Below, piece after piece: positions 17,667 through 26,210 of a stretch of DNA of 44,098 nucleotides (its first letter is position 1; the number at the start of each line of letters is the position of its first letter). The DNA comes from JAWWPY01 sp964412845 (GTDB lineage: Bacteria > Actinomycetota > Actinomycetes > Streptosporangiales > Streptosporangiaceae): contig CAYPQM010000038.1 in NCBI GenBank assembly GCA_964412845.1, positions 1 to 44,098 of the forward strand, in the 5' to 3' direction. A program made the translations under genes and the position numbers. Under the pieces are notes generated by a model. The model was not told the DNA's origin and made no database searches. It saw nothing but the letters and a program-made list of their open reading frames with translations.

Positions 17667-18565
17667 AGGCTTGCCTCCCACAGATCGGCTATTGAGGCTG
17701 CGAGGTCGCGGCGCGGCTTCCAGTCCAGATCCTCGGTGGCCCAGGTGATGTCGGCCTGCTGCCATGGTATGTCCGCCGACCGTGCCATGTCTGGCGCGTC
17801 CTCATGCACGGTCCCAGTCCACCCGCTGGCCGCGAGCAACTCCGTGACCATCGCGCGCACCGGCACCCCCTGTCCGCTGCCGACATTGAGCACCGGGTGC
17901 GGCAGCACTGGCACCGCCGCGGCGGCGAGCACCGCGGCGGCGACATCGCGAGCGTCGATGAAATCCCGCACCGTGTCCAGCGGCCCGAGCCGCACCTCGG
18001 TGCCGTGGGCCTGGGCCCGGCGCAGCTCACCGGCCAGGCGGCCCGGCAGGCTGCTGTCCGGCGCGCCCGAGCCGACCGGGTTGAAGACGCGCAGGACCAC
18101 GGCGTCAAGCCCGGCCGAGGCGGCCAATTCCACCAGCCGGGTCCCGGCCAGCTTGGTCACCCCGTACACCCCCGCTGGCCGGGGCGCGGCCCGCTCGGTC
18201 ACCGGAACGCCCGGCTCGGCGCGCCCGTACTCGGCGGCGGATCCGAGGTGCACGAGCCGCGCCGGTATCGCGGCCAGGAACATCGCCCTGACCAGTGCGT
18301 ACGTGCCGTTGACGTTGACCGCGGCCATCACCTCCGGTCCGCCCACGGTGGCCCCGGCGCAGTTCACCACCACATCAGGAGCCACCTCCGTGAGCATCGC
18401 CGCGATTTCGGCCGGGTCGTCCTCGGCTAGGTCGACTCGCTGGTGGCGGGGTGAATCGGGCACGGCAGAGCGACCCGCCGTCACCAGCTGCATCCCAGCG
18501 GCCGACGCGCGCCGCAGGACGTGTTCGCCGAGAAATCCACCAGCCCCGATGATCAGGAGGCGCAC
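17663..18565 (-). CDS. NAD(P)-dependent NDP-sugar epimerase/reductase (extended SDR)
   Basis: A 300-residue extended short-chain dehydrogenase. It has the Rossmann motif GAGGFLG (7-13) and the catalytic set S109, Y134, K138 (YGVTK). The overall pattern resembles 4-ketoreductases such as GDP-4-keto-6-deoxymannose reductase or RmlD, so it probably reduces the 4-keto sugar made by the upstream 4,6-dehydratase. Its GTG start overlaps the nucleotidylyltransferase stop by one base (TAGTG), and its end overlaps the next gene by 4 bp. Epimerase activity cannot be excluded from sequence alone. Confidence 0.8.
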   Translation of the reverse strand: MRLLIIGAGGFLGEHVLRRASAAGMQLVTAGRSAVPDSPRHQRVDLAEDDPAEIAAMLTEVAPDVVVNCAGATVGGPEVMAAVNVNGTYALVRAMFLAAIPARLVHLGSAAEYGRAEPGVPVTERAAPRPAGVYGVTKLAGTRLVELAASAGLDAVVLRVFNPVGSGAPDSSLPGRLAGELRRAQAHGTEVRLGPLDTVRDFIDARDVAAAVLAAAAVPVLPHPVLNVGSGQGVPVRAMVTELLAASGWTGTVHEDAPDMARSADIPWQQADITWATEDLDWKPRRDLAASIADLWEASL

Positions 18566-19284
18566 TAGTGAAGACCCTTGAGCAGACTTCCCCGAATCAG
18601 GCCGAACTCGGCGTTGGCACGGTCGTAGTCATCGGGGCGGCCGATATCAAACCAGTACCCCTTGAACTCGTAGTCCCTGGGTGGGGTGCCACGCGCCAGC
18701 ATGTCAAGCACGAGTTCGTCGAACCCGAACGGCATGCCCGGGGTGTAGCGGGTCAGCGTGCTCTTGCTGCACGCGTAGACGCCCATGCTGACGCGGTAAT
18801 CGATCGTCGGCTTCTCAGTGAACTCCACCACGTCGCCGTCTCGTGTGGTCAGCACCCCGAAGTCGATCCGCGCCTGCCGTTGATAGGTGGCCACGGTGAG
18901 CGGCGCGCCCGATTCCAGGTGCTGCCTCATCAGGTCCGAGTAGTCGAGATCGGTGAGCACGTCACCGTTCATGACCAGGAACTGGTCAGGCAGCTGGTCG
19001 AGGATCCGGAGCACCGGGCCGAGCGTGCCCAGTGGGGTGTCCTCCGGCATGGTGCAGTCGACGTTCAGGCCCCACCGGCGGCCGTCGCCGACGTAGGACC
19101 GGATCAGCTCGCCGAAATGTCCGATGGCCAGCGTGACACGATCGAAGCCGCACTGCGCGAGCTGGCTAAGCGCGATTTCTAAGATCGAGTGCTCTTCGCC
19201 GATCGGCACCAGGGGCTTGGGCAGCCGCGTCGTGTATGGGCGAAGCCTGATGCCCTTTCCCCCGGCAAGAATGACAGCGTGCAT
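18565..19284 (-). CDS. Sugar-1-phosphate nucleotidylyltransferase
   Basis: A 239-residue enzyme of the GDP-mannose pyrophosphorylase/RmlA superfamily that makes an NDP-sugar from NTP and sugar-1-phosphate. Motifs: LAGGKGIRLRPYT (6-18), KPLVPIG, MPEDTPLGTLGP, and the metal-binding aspartate in VMNGDVLTDLDY; no C-terminal acyltransferase domain. GGGAGG precedes the ATG, which starts 16 bases after the dehydratase gene. Pairing with a LegB-like dehydratase resembles the GDP-GlcNAc branch of legionaminate biosynthesis (PtmE/LegB), suggesting a GDP- or similar NDP-aminosugar; the nucleotide cannot be determined here. Confidence 0.85.
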   Translation of the reverse strand: MHAVILAGGKGIRLRPYTTRLPKPLVPIGEEHSILEIALSQLAQCGFDRVTLAIGHFGELIRSYVGDGRRWGLNVDCTMPEDTPLGTLGPVLRILDQLPDQFLVMNGDVLTDLDYSDLMRQHLESGAPLTVATYQRQARIDFGVLTTRDGDVVEFTEKPTIDYRVSMGVYACSKSTLTRYTPGMPFGFDELVLDMLARGTPPRDYEFKGYWFDIGRPDDYDRANAEFGLIRGSLLKGLH

Positions 19285-19299
19285 GGTGCCTCCCGTGGA

Positions 19300-20295
19300 T
19301 CACTGGTTGTACTCGTTGGGGTTGTAGCGCGCGAGGTTCCCCGGTCGCAGGAACCACTCGATGGTCCGGCGCAGGCCCTCCTCCCGGCCGAAACGCGGCT
19401 GCCATCCGGTCCGGTCACGCAGCCGCGACGCGTCGCAGACCAGCCGCATCACCTCGGAGTCCTTGGGCCGGAGCCGCTGCGCGTCCTCGATGACGTCGGC
19501 GTCCACGCCCATGAGCGCGGCAATGTCCTCGGCGAGCCGGCCGATCGGCACGTCATCGCCGGTCCCGGCGTTGAACAGCTCACCCAGTACCGCCGACGCC
19601 GGGGCCTCGCCAAGCTCCACGAACGCCTGCGCGGTGTCGGTGACGTAGGTGAAGTCGCGGGTCGGGTCGAGCGCGCCCAGCTTGAGCTGACGGGAACCCG
19701 CCGCGAGCTGGATGATGATCGCGGGGATGACGGCGCGGGCCGACTGACGGGGACCGAACGTGTTGAACGGCCGCAGCGTCACCGCGGGTATCCCGAAACT
19801 CAGGTAGTAGGACTCGACCAGCTTGTCGGCGGCGATCTTGGAGGCCGCGTACGGTGACTGCGCCTGGAGCAGGTGCGCTTCGCTGATCGGGACCGTGCGC
19901 GCGGTGCCGTAGGTCTCGCTGGTTGAGGTATGCACCAGCCGCGGGGTCTGGCAGGCCCGGACTGCCTCAAGCACGTGCAGGGTGCCGATCGCGTTGGTGT
20001 CCACGAACGAGCGTGGAGCACAGTAGGAGTAGGGCACCGAGCCGAGCGCGGCGAGGTGGTACACGACCGACGCGCCCTCGACCACCTGGCGGACCGACGC
20101 CGGGTCGCGGATGTCGCCGAACACCACGTCAACCTGATCAAGGACGTCGTCCTCCAGCACATCCAGCCAGCCGTGTGAGCTGAACATGTTGTAGAGGACC
20201 ATGGCCCGAACCCGGTGCCCCCGGCGCACCAGCGCCTCCACCAGGTGAGAGCCGATGAAACCCTCGGCCCCAGTCACCGCTACGCGGTCCATCAT
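19300..20295 (-). CDS. LegB-like NDP-sugar 4,6-dehydratase (extended SDR)
   Basis: A 331-residue enzyme predicted to convert an NDP-hexose, probably an NDP-N-acetylhexosamine, into its 4-keto-6-deoxy form. The NAD motif is TGAEGFIGSH (8-17). VLYNMFSSHGWLD is characteristic of LegB-type proteins (GDP-GlcNAc 4,6-dehydratase). The active site is T125-S126-E127 with Y149 and K153 (YAASK). The two adjacent ATGs (20295, 20292) follow AAAGGAA. It lies 61 bases downstream of the membrane-protein gene and 16 bases upstream of the nucleotidylyltransferase. A UDP-linked substrate or a simple epimerase are less likely alternatives. Confidence 0.83.
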   Translation of the reverse strand: MMDRVAVTGAEGFIGSHLVEALVRRGHRVRAMVLYNMFSSHGWLDVLEDDVLDQVDVVFGDIRDPASVRQVVEGASVVYHLAALGSVPYSYCAPRSFVDTNAIGTLHVLEAVRACQTPRLVHTSTSETYGTARTVPISEAHLLQAQSPYAASKIAADKLVESYYLSFGIPAVTLRPFNTFGPRQSARAVIPAIIIQLAAGSRQLKLGALDPTRDFTYVTDTAQAFVELGEAPASAVLGELFNAGTGDDVPIGRLAEDIAALMGVDADVIEDAQRLRPKDSEVMRLVCDASRLRDRTGWQPRFGREEGLRRTIEWFLRPGNLARYNPNEYNQ

Positions 20296-20356
20296 GATGA
20301 TTCCTTTCGTCCTTGTCGTCCGTGCTTCCTATTCGCCCCGCGCTGCCCCTCAGCGC

Positions 20357-21862
20357 CTAGCAGGCATGTCGCACTGCCCTCCCCAGCACGAAAGCCGCGT
20401 ACCCGGCGAGCACGATGAGAAGTTCTGTGCACGCCACGATCTGCCCGAACACCCCGAAACCGCGGTACACGACCTCGAAGGACAGCGCGAGAGCGCAGGC
20501 CACCAGCGGGAAGGCGCGGCTGCCGAACGCCTGCAGCAACAGCGCGAGAAACATCGCGCCGCCCAGCGCCATGTACGCCACGACCTGCGGCAGAGCTGCC
20601 AACTGGGGATGGATGAGCCGGGTTTCCGCAGCGACCGTGACCACGGCGACGGTCAGCAGGACGGCGGCGCCCAGGTACTGCAGTAGCGCGGCGAGCAGCA
20701 CCAGCCGGGCCCGGGCGGCGAACGCCCGCAGCTCCCGCGTGTTGCGCAGCAGTCGCTGCGTGCGCCGCCGGAACCAGATGAGTGTCCACTCCGCCGCGCC
20801 CATGCTCAGGGCCAGCGGCAGCGAGGCGAGCAGCGCACCAGTGTTGGCCCCGCCATGGCCGGGCATGCCCGCTGCCACCGGGAAAACCAGCAGGCCGCCG
20901 GCGACCAGACCGAACCCGCCACTGGGCAGCGCACTGCGCAGCTCCGCCGCCGAGAACAGTTGGCCAGCCCACGGGCCAGCCGATGGTTTCCCGTCGCGGC
21001 CGTAACCCCGGAGGCCAGTGGCCCGGCTGGTGGCCGCCACGGCCAGGCCAAGGGCCAGCAGCGGCGTGAGCGCCAGCGCCCCCCAGGCCACATGCTCCAG
21101 CTGTGCGGGCTGGCCAAGCACCAGGAACGCGATGCTGCCCAGCACCCCGGGCGCGAGCACCAGGAAGAGCAGCCGCTCGGCGCCCAGCACCAGCAGCACA
21201 GTGGCGCCGAGCATGTACGCACCCAGCCCGTCACCGAAGATGAGCGTCGCGCCCCGTGCGGGCGCCGCCAGGGCCACGCCCGCCATGGCGAGGATGACGC
21301 CCACCATCCCGGCGGCCATTCCGATCACCAGCACCCGCTGGGCCTGGACCGAATCTCCTTGGCCCAGCCGCACGTAGCCGAGGTAGGCAAGAGCCTGGCT
21401 GAGCGCCCATGAGGTGAGCAACGCCACGATCAGGACGTCGAGCACGCCGGGACCGACCAGCAGCCCGGCGGCGGCCGGGAAGCAGATCGTCGGCAGCCCG
21501 TAGAGCAGTCCGTGCAGCGCGGGCTTGAACTTGCTGACCCGCCATGGGTCCGGCCGCGGGTCAGGTTCGGCCGGCCGGCGCGGCACGCGCCGGTACATCT
21601 CCTCGGCCAGCGCAAAAACATCGGCAACGCCATAACGTTCCCGCGCCGCCTGGTCATTTAAGCCCTCGAACTCGAGCGCGCTGGAGATCTCCAGCGGGTC
21701 CACCGCAGACTCACACACGAGAACGAACTGCTCGCACAGCTCGTCGATATCGCCCAGCGTGCCCGTCCCGGGCTGGGCCGCTGTCATCAGCCGCGGCCCG
21801 GCGCCATCGCCCGCCGGATAGGTCCGGGACGGCTGCATGCCGGGCAGGGTTCCCGCGCTCAT
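20357..21862 (-). CDS. Polytopic membrane protein (about 12 TM), putative partner/exporter for PelF
   Basis: A 501-residue membrane protein I cannot assign to a named family. Residues 1-100 are cytoplasmic, acidic and helical (DIDELCEQFVLVCESAVDPL, ALEFEGLND, YGVADVFALAEEMYRR). The remaining 400 contain about twelve hydrophobic helices, with RRRTQRLLRNTRELRAFAAR as a basic loop. Its size, helix count and place directly after pelF recall PelG, the MOP-superfamily membrane protein that works with PelF, but I saw no clear PelG signature. ATG at 21862 overlaps the pelF stop as ATGA, so tight coupling is expected; the frame is open five codons further. Confidence 0.7.
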   Translation of the reverse strand: MSAGTLPGMQPSRTYPAGDGAGPRLMTAAQPGTGTLGDIDELCEQFVLVCESAVDPLEISSALEFEGLNDQAARERYGVADVFALAEEMYRRVPRRPAEPDPRPDPWRVSKFKPALHGLLYGLPTICFPAAAGLLVGPGVLDVLIVALLTSWALSQALAYLGYVRLGQGDSVQAQRVLVIGMAAGMVGVILAMAGVALAAPARGATLIFGDGLGAYMLGATVLLVLGAERLLFLVLAPGVLGSIAFLVLGQPAQLEHVAWGALALTPLLALGLAVAATSRATGLRGYGRDGKPSAGPWAGQLFSAAELRSALPSGGFGLVAGGLLVFPVAAGMPGHGGANTGALLASLPLALSMGAAEWTLIWFRRRTQRLLRNTRELRAFAARARLVLLAALLQYLGAAVLLTVAVVTVAAETRLIHPQLAALPQVVAYMALGGAMFLALLLQAFGSRAFPLVACALALSFEVVYRGFGVFGQIVACTELLIVLAGYAAFVLGRAVRHAC

Positions 21863-23346
21863 CCCGCGGCCTTCCACGGCAGCAGGTCGCCTGACCGGTC
21901 ATCCGCGCCCGGTTCCGGCTGGGCGGTCGGCAGCGGCCGGCCCGAGCCCAGGAAACTGTAAATCTCGTCGTAGGTGCTGATCGCCCCGTCCACCGTGAAG
22001 TTCTCCAGGGCGCGGGTCCGGGCCGCCGCGCCAAGGCGATGCCGCAGGCTGTCGTCCCGCAGCAGGGTGAGGCAGGCCCGCGCCATGGGCTGCGGACTGC
22101 GTGGCGCCACCACAATGCCGGTGTCGCCGATGGCCTCGGTGACCCCGCCGACGTCGGTGGCAACACAGGGCCGACCGCAGATCATCGCCTCTATCAGGCT
22201 GTACGGGAAGCCCTCGGAAACGCTGGAGAGCACCACGATCCGGCCGGCCTCGTAGGCGTCGCGGATGTTCTCGACGCGGCCCTCGAACGTCGCCACATCG
22301 CCGATCCCGAGTTCGGTCGCCAGTGCCTGGCAGCGTTCCAGGTAGGGCTGGCCGCCTTTGGGCGGCGAGCCGAACAGCCGCAGCCTCGCCTCGGGCATCT
22401 TCTGGTGCACCAGGGCGAACGCGCGCAGCAGCGTCTCCAGGTCCTTGATCGGGTCGATGCGGCCGACCCACGAGATCGTCGGTGCCTCGGGTTCGCCATC
22501 CAGGATGGGGAAGTTGGCCGGATCGACGCCGTTGTACACGGTGCGGATGCTCGACGGTCTCGCGCCGAGCCGTTCCTCCCAGCGCCGGTTGTAGACATTC
22601 CCGGGAGCGATCGTGGCCGCCTCGTGGTAACCGAGTGCGCACAGTTGCCGCAGGAATCCCAGGTAGAGCGCTTTCACCGGCCACCGGTACAGGCTCCTGC
22701 GGTTCTGCAGGTACTGCTCACGCAGGTATATGCCGTGCTCGGTGACCAGCATCGGCATGCCGTACCGCCACTTGGCGGCCAGGGCGGGCAGCACGCCGAG
22801 GCCGTTGGTCACCGCGTGCCCGAGATCAGCCTGGACCGGGGGGTAGGAGAGCGGGCGGAGCGAGTGGTCCAGCAACTGCATCGCGGTAACCGCGTCGTGC
22901 AGGGTCGGCCCGGACTGCTCAGCTGCCAACCACCGGTCATGCCAGGCCTCGCTGAGCAGCCGGACGGCCCTTTCGCTGGCCAGGGCGGCGCTGAGGTTCC
23001 CCTTCTGGGCGTATTCGAACAGTTCACGCAGCACGTCGCCGAAGCCGAGCACGGTGTCTGCCGAGGGATCGAGCAGGTGCTCGATGAGCTGGCGCAGCAC
23101 GGGGAGCGGGAGTCCGCTCCGCCGGCTGGCCGCGGACCTGGCCGGCGGAGGTCCCCATAGCGGCACCCTGAGCATTGAGGTGACGTTGTCCGGCAATGGC
23201 CAGACAACCTGCTCGGCCTCTGTTGCCACCATGGCGACCAAGTGGAAGTTGTAACCAGGCATCCCACGGATAATCTGGTCGCACCATACGCTTACCCCAC
23301 CGAACTGGTACGGGTACGTACCTTCCGTCATCAGTGCAACGTTCAT
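21859..23346 (-). CDS. pelF: PelF-type GT4 glycosyltransferase
   Basis: This 495-residue cytoplasmic glycosyltransferase is the first gene of the operon. The N-terminal DUF3492-like part has the PelF hallmark MTEGTYPYQFGGVSVWCDQI (6-25) and TEHGIYLREQYL (202-213). The C-terminal GT-B half has NGVDPANFP, WVGRIDPIKDLETLL, and the EX7E motif from E378 to E386 (SEGFPYSLIEAM). In Pseudomonas PelF polymerises UDP-GalNAc-derived units of Pel; here the donor may be GalNAc or a 6-deoxy relative. Most probably it builds the polymer acted on by the Agd3/GH114/GH135-like proteins of the locus. The binding site before the ATG is weak. Confidence 0.88.
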   Translation of the reverse strand: MNVALMTEGTYPYQFGGVSVWCDQIIRGMPGYNFHLVAMVATEAEQVVWPLPDNVTSMLRVPLWGPPPARSAASRRSGLPLPVLRQLIEHLLDPSADTVLGFGDVLRELFEYAQKGNLSAALASERAVRLLSEAWHDRWLAAEQSGPTLHDAVTAMQLLDHSLRPLSYPPVQADLGHAVTNGLGVLPALAAKWRYGMPMLVTEHGIYLREQYLQNRRSLYRWPVKALYLGFLRQLCALGYHEAATIAPGNVYNRRWEERLGARPSSIRTVYNGVDPANFPILDGEPEAPTISWVGRIDPIKDLETLLRAFALVHQKMPEARLRLFGSPPKGGQPYLERCQALATELGIGDVATFEGRVENIRDAYEAGRIVVLSSVSEGFPYSLIEAMICGRPCVATDVGGVTEAIGDTGIVVAPRSPQPMARACLTLLRDDSLRHRLGAAARTRALENFTVDGAISTYDEIYSFLGSGRPLPTAQPEPGADDRSGDLLPWKAAG

Positions 23347-24119
23347 CTCAGTTGATTACCACCCGTTGTTCGCATAATTGCCGCCCAATATTCATGCGAA
23401 TACGACGTGGTGCTCGCGATGCGGGTTTGGCGAATTACACGACCCCCGTGCAGCCGGATCGGCGGGCGGATCTTCACGTGCGATCCAGCGAGTCGCCGGG
23501 CTGAAACTTTCGCCTGACTACGAGGCTGGGCAGGCGCTACCGCTGTCCTGCCTGACCGCCCCGGTGATGGAAATAAGGCGCGTCGTCGTACCCGGCGACA
23601 AGTCCGCACGACGTAGGCGTACAAACCTGCCTCCATGTGCCCCCCTCGGCCCGCACGATGCGGTACCTTTTCCAAACATGTGCCAATTGTACGACGCCTA
23701 CTGCGGCGCCCCGGATGACCGTTACGCGGGCGCCGTTACGGGTTCGTTATAATTCGGCTCTTTTTGCAGGTACGCGGCACCCCGGGCGTCATGGATCGCC
23801 CGCTAGAAGACTGTTGCTGTCCAGGAGGGCCGCTGACGTGCACTGAAGTGGTGCATGAGACGTCTGGCGCGGCTGTGGCTAATTAGCCCGTTTACGGGTG
23901 TTTAAATATGAATTGAGACGGCCGCCGCGTGATGAGCTTGAGATGCTCATTACAAATGAAGCGAGCGAGGGGCCTGGCGGGCTGATTCAGTGACCGTGCG
24001 GGCCCGTCATCGCCACCGGCCGCGGCCTGCTGAGGGTATGTAAATGAGCCCGCCGCGCTGGCGCCAGCTTGCCGTCCGTGATCTACGCCAGGCGCTTGCG
24101 CGCAAGGCGGGCGGGACGG
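23347..24119 (-). promoter_or_regulatory. Gene-free upstream region of the exopolysaccharide operon
   Basis: This 773-base stretch lacks a convincing gene. It is unusually AT-rich in places (cgcataattgccgcccaata; gctaattagc; gtttaaatatgaattgag; gttataattcggctcttttt) and should contain the operon promoter. Short inverted repeats include cccgt/acggg near 23890 and atgagc/gctcat near 23933-23950. Near the far end, ccgtcc (24072-24077) and ggacgg (24114-24119) flank the palindrome cttgcgcgcaag; this may terminate the PH-domain gene. No known riboswitch was recognised. Confidence 0.45.
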
Positions 24120-24650
24120 TCAGTCGTCGCCTTCGTCCTCTTTGCCCGGGAATATCAGCCTGCATATCTCGAGATACAACTGTTCCGGGTAGGGGACGTG
24201 GTCAACGCTGGTCAGTGCCTGGTCCTGGCCCGCCGATTCAAGGATGAATTTGCCGTACCCGAGCACCCGGCCACCGAAGGACCGTTCGAAGCTCATGTCG
24301 GTCACCTTGACCAGTGGCATCATCAGGACCTTGCGGGTCAGCAGGCCCTTCACCTCCAGCATCCGCTGGGAGGTGACCACGAAGTATCCGTCCCACCACT
24401 CAAGGGTCTTCCAACCCAGTCTGAGGATGAGCAGGACGCAGCCGACCAGCAGGACCTTGTCAGCGGTCCCGTTGCCCGACAGGATGGTCGTGGCGAGCAG
24501 CAACGCGAGGACCAGCCCGGCCAGTGTCACCGCGATCGACCCCGCCAAGATCGCAGGGTGCTTGCGGACGGTTACAACGCGCTCTTCGTAAGGCAGTAGG
24601 TACTTGCTGACCGTGGCTGGGCCCATGTGACCCGGCGAGATCAGCCTCAT
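24120..24650 (-). CDS. Bacterial PH-domain (YdbS/bPH2-like) membrane protein
   Basis: This 176-residue protein has two transmembrane helices (about 30-50 and 55-75; ILAGSIAVTLAGLVLALLLA and DKVLLVGCVLLILRLGW), then a bacterial PH domain: WDGYFVVTSQRMLEVKGLLT, MMPLVKVTDMSFERSF, VLGYGKFILESAGQDQAL. The family is common in actinobacteria and of unknown biochemical role. I start at ATG 24650, 5 bases after the 51-residue peptide's stop; the frame runs open to 24788 but overlaps that gene. An ATG at 24626 is possible. Confidence 0.82.
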   Translation of the reverse strand: MRLISPGHMGPATVSKYLLPYEERVVTVRKHPAILAGSIAVTLAGLVLALLLATTILSGNGTADKVLLVGCVLLILRLGWKTLEWWDGYFVVTSQRMLEVKGLLTRKVLMMPLVKVTDMSFERSFGGRVLGYGKFILESAGQDQALTSVDHVPYPEQLYLEICRLIFPGKEDEGDD

Positions 24651-24655
24651 CTGCG

Positions 24656-24811
24656 TCAGAGCGAATTCAGGAAGGTGGCGAGTGAGCTGCCGGCCGTCCT
24701 GAGCAGGCCGAACACTCCATGCATGAAGTTGGCAGCCCCGGTGGGCTGGGTGAACAGGTAGTAGGCAATGAAGACGACGAGCGCCCAAGTGAGGATCTTC
24801 TTCACTGGCAT
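24656..24811 (-). CDS. Small (51 aa) single-pass membrane protein
   Basis: A short gene starting MPVKKILTWALVVFIAYYLF and ending LATFLNSL. Residues 6-20 form a membrane helix after a KK start; the rest is amphipathic. A clear GGGAG lies 7 bases before the ATG, and the stop is 5 bases before the PH-domain gene, so the two are probably coupled. I do not recognise a family; a small subunit or regulator of the PH-domain protein is plausible. Confidence 0.72.
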   Translation of the reverse strand: MPVKKILTWALVVFIAYYLFTQPTGAANFMHGVFGLLRTAGSSLATFLNSL

Positions 24812-25141
24812 GATTCAGCTCCCAGGTCGCCTACGCGCCGGTTAGTTATCTCAGTTTAGCCCAGAGTAATTACTTTACCAATGCCCCCGATCCGCAAGGA
24901 GCTAACGTACCTGCTGCCAGGCCGTCTGGGTGCCTCCCTCGCCGATGTTGGCCCAGACGCGAGTCTACCCGGTCAGGACGTGCCGATATGAGCCGTTGGG
25001 CTACGATAGGTGCCGATAACGACACCGTTGGTAGTGAAGCCGTTTCGGCTATCACAGCCTGGTGCCGAGGCCAGGGAATGCCCGGCGGACAAGCCGCTGA
25101 TCTGACACCATTCCTTGCTGGAAGGGGCCGGTGAGGCGGCG
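24812..25141. promoter_or_regulatory. Divergent intergenic region
   Basis: This 330-base gap separates the minus-strand small-peptide/PH genes from the plus-strand tadA unit. The first part is AT-rich (gttatctcagtttagc, agtaattactttacc) and probably carries the minus-strand promoter. No convincing gene or RNA was found. Confidence 0.4.
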
Positions 25142-25633
25142 ATGACGGATGTGAGTGACGGCGACGTTGCCGTGATCGTCTACCGGGAGGATGAGACCTG
25201 GGATACCGAGGTCTTGCCGACCGCTCTCACCGAGGACCTGACCGGGCTCATCCACGCCCTCCGCCAGCAGCCCAGCATCGGCGGCACTATCGGGCTGGTC
25301 ACCGTGGGCGACGATTTCTTCGTCGCACTCCGGGTGATCGGCGGCCAGGTGTCGGTGTTCCTGTCGGATCTGACCGCCGCGGCGGACTGGCCGCTGGCCC
25401 GCCAGGTCCTCGACTACCTGGACATACCCATCCCTGGCGACGACGACCTCGACCAGGTCCTCCCGGTCGGCGACATGTCGATCTTCGCGGATCTGGGCAT
25501 TGACGAGATGGATCTCGGCGCGCTCGCCGGTGACCTTGACCAGTTTCCGGACGAGGCGGTCGCCAAGATCGCGACCAGGCTCGGCTTCGGCCACGCCCTG
25601 GACCGGGCCCTCGACGTCGTCTTCGGCCCGTGA
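25142..25633 (+). CDS. tRNA adenosine deaminase-associated protein
   Basis: A 163-residue acidic cytoplasmic protein of the actinobacterial family found directly upstream of tadA. Recognisable stretches are VIVYREDETWDTEVLP, LRVIGGQVSVFLSDLTAA and IFADLGIDEMDL; no catalytic motif is seen. Start chosen at ATG 25142 behind GAGG; the frame opens at 25115. Its gene ends 16 bases before the tadA start, and an effect on the deaminase is inferred only from constant neighbourhood. Confidence 0.85.
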   Translation: MTDVSDGDVAVIVYREDETWDTEVLPTALTEDLTGLIHALRQQPSIGGTIGLVTVGDDFFVALRVIGGQVSVFLSDLTAAADWPLARQVLDYLDIPIPGDDDLDQVLPVGDMSIFADLGIDEMDLGALAGDLDQFPDEAVAKIATRLGFGHALDRALDVVFGP

Positions 25634-25649
25634 GGCCGCGGCGCATGGC

Positions 25650-26132
25650 GTGACTGACGGCTATCACGCGGCCTTCGAGCCCGCCATGCGTGCCGCGCTC
25701 GAGGAAGCGGCGCACCTGCGGGGCGGGCGGGCCGACGTGCCGGTCGGGGCGGTGCTGCTCGATCCGGTGGGCACGATCATCGCCCGGGCGCGGAACATGC
25801 GCGAGGAAGACGGGGATCCCACCGCGCACGCGGAGATCGTGGCCATCCGCCGGGCCGCGCGGCAGGCCGGCGGCTGGCGGCTGGCGGGGTGCACGCTCGT
25901 CGTCACCCTCGAGCCGTGCACCATGTGCGCGGGAGCGATCACCGCCGCCCGGCTGGAGCGACTGGTATACGGCGCGCTGGACCCGCGGGCTGGCGCCGTC
26001 GGATCGCTCTGGGATGTGCTGCGCGACCGCAGGCTCGGTCACCGGACCGAGGTAATCGGCGGCGTTCTCGCAGATGAATGCGCTGAACTGCTGCACGAGT
26101 TCTTCGCCCGGCGCAGGCGCGAGGTGGACTGA
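25650..26132 (+). CDS. tadA: tRNA-specific adenosine deaminase (A34 to inosine)
   Basis: A 160-residue zinc cytidine/adenosine deaminase-fold enzyme that makes the wobble inosine in tRNA-Arg(ACG). The zinc/catalytic motifs are HAEIVAIRRA (H60, E62) and PCTMCAG (C90, C93). VTDGYHAAFEPAMRAALEEA is the expected N-terminus; GTG at 25650 was chosen, with ATG at 25686 as a fallback. The frame is open back to 25500 but there overlaps the partner gene. A tRNA-Ser gene follows. Confidence 0.92.
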   Translation: MTDGYHAAFEPAMRAALEEAAHLRGGRADVPVGAVLLDPVGTIIARARNMREEDGDPTAHAEIVAIRRAARQAGGWRLAGCTLVVTLEPCTMCAGAITAARLERLVYGALDPRAGAVGSLWDVLRDRRLGHRTEVIGGVLADECAELLHEFFARRRREVD

Positions 26133-26210
26133 TACCCGTCCCGCCCGCCACGCGCCGCGGCTCGTTGCCGGCGGGCGACCCGGCGGCGCAGGTCGGGTAA
26201 GCTCAGCGGC

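Noticed and set aside
16099..23346. A complete canonical Pel operon
   Set aside because: Only PelF is clearly recognisable; no PelA, PelB, PelC, PelD or PelE sequence was found, and the membrane protein lacks a clear PelG signature.
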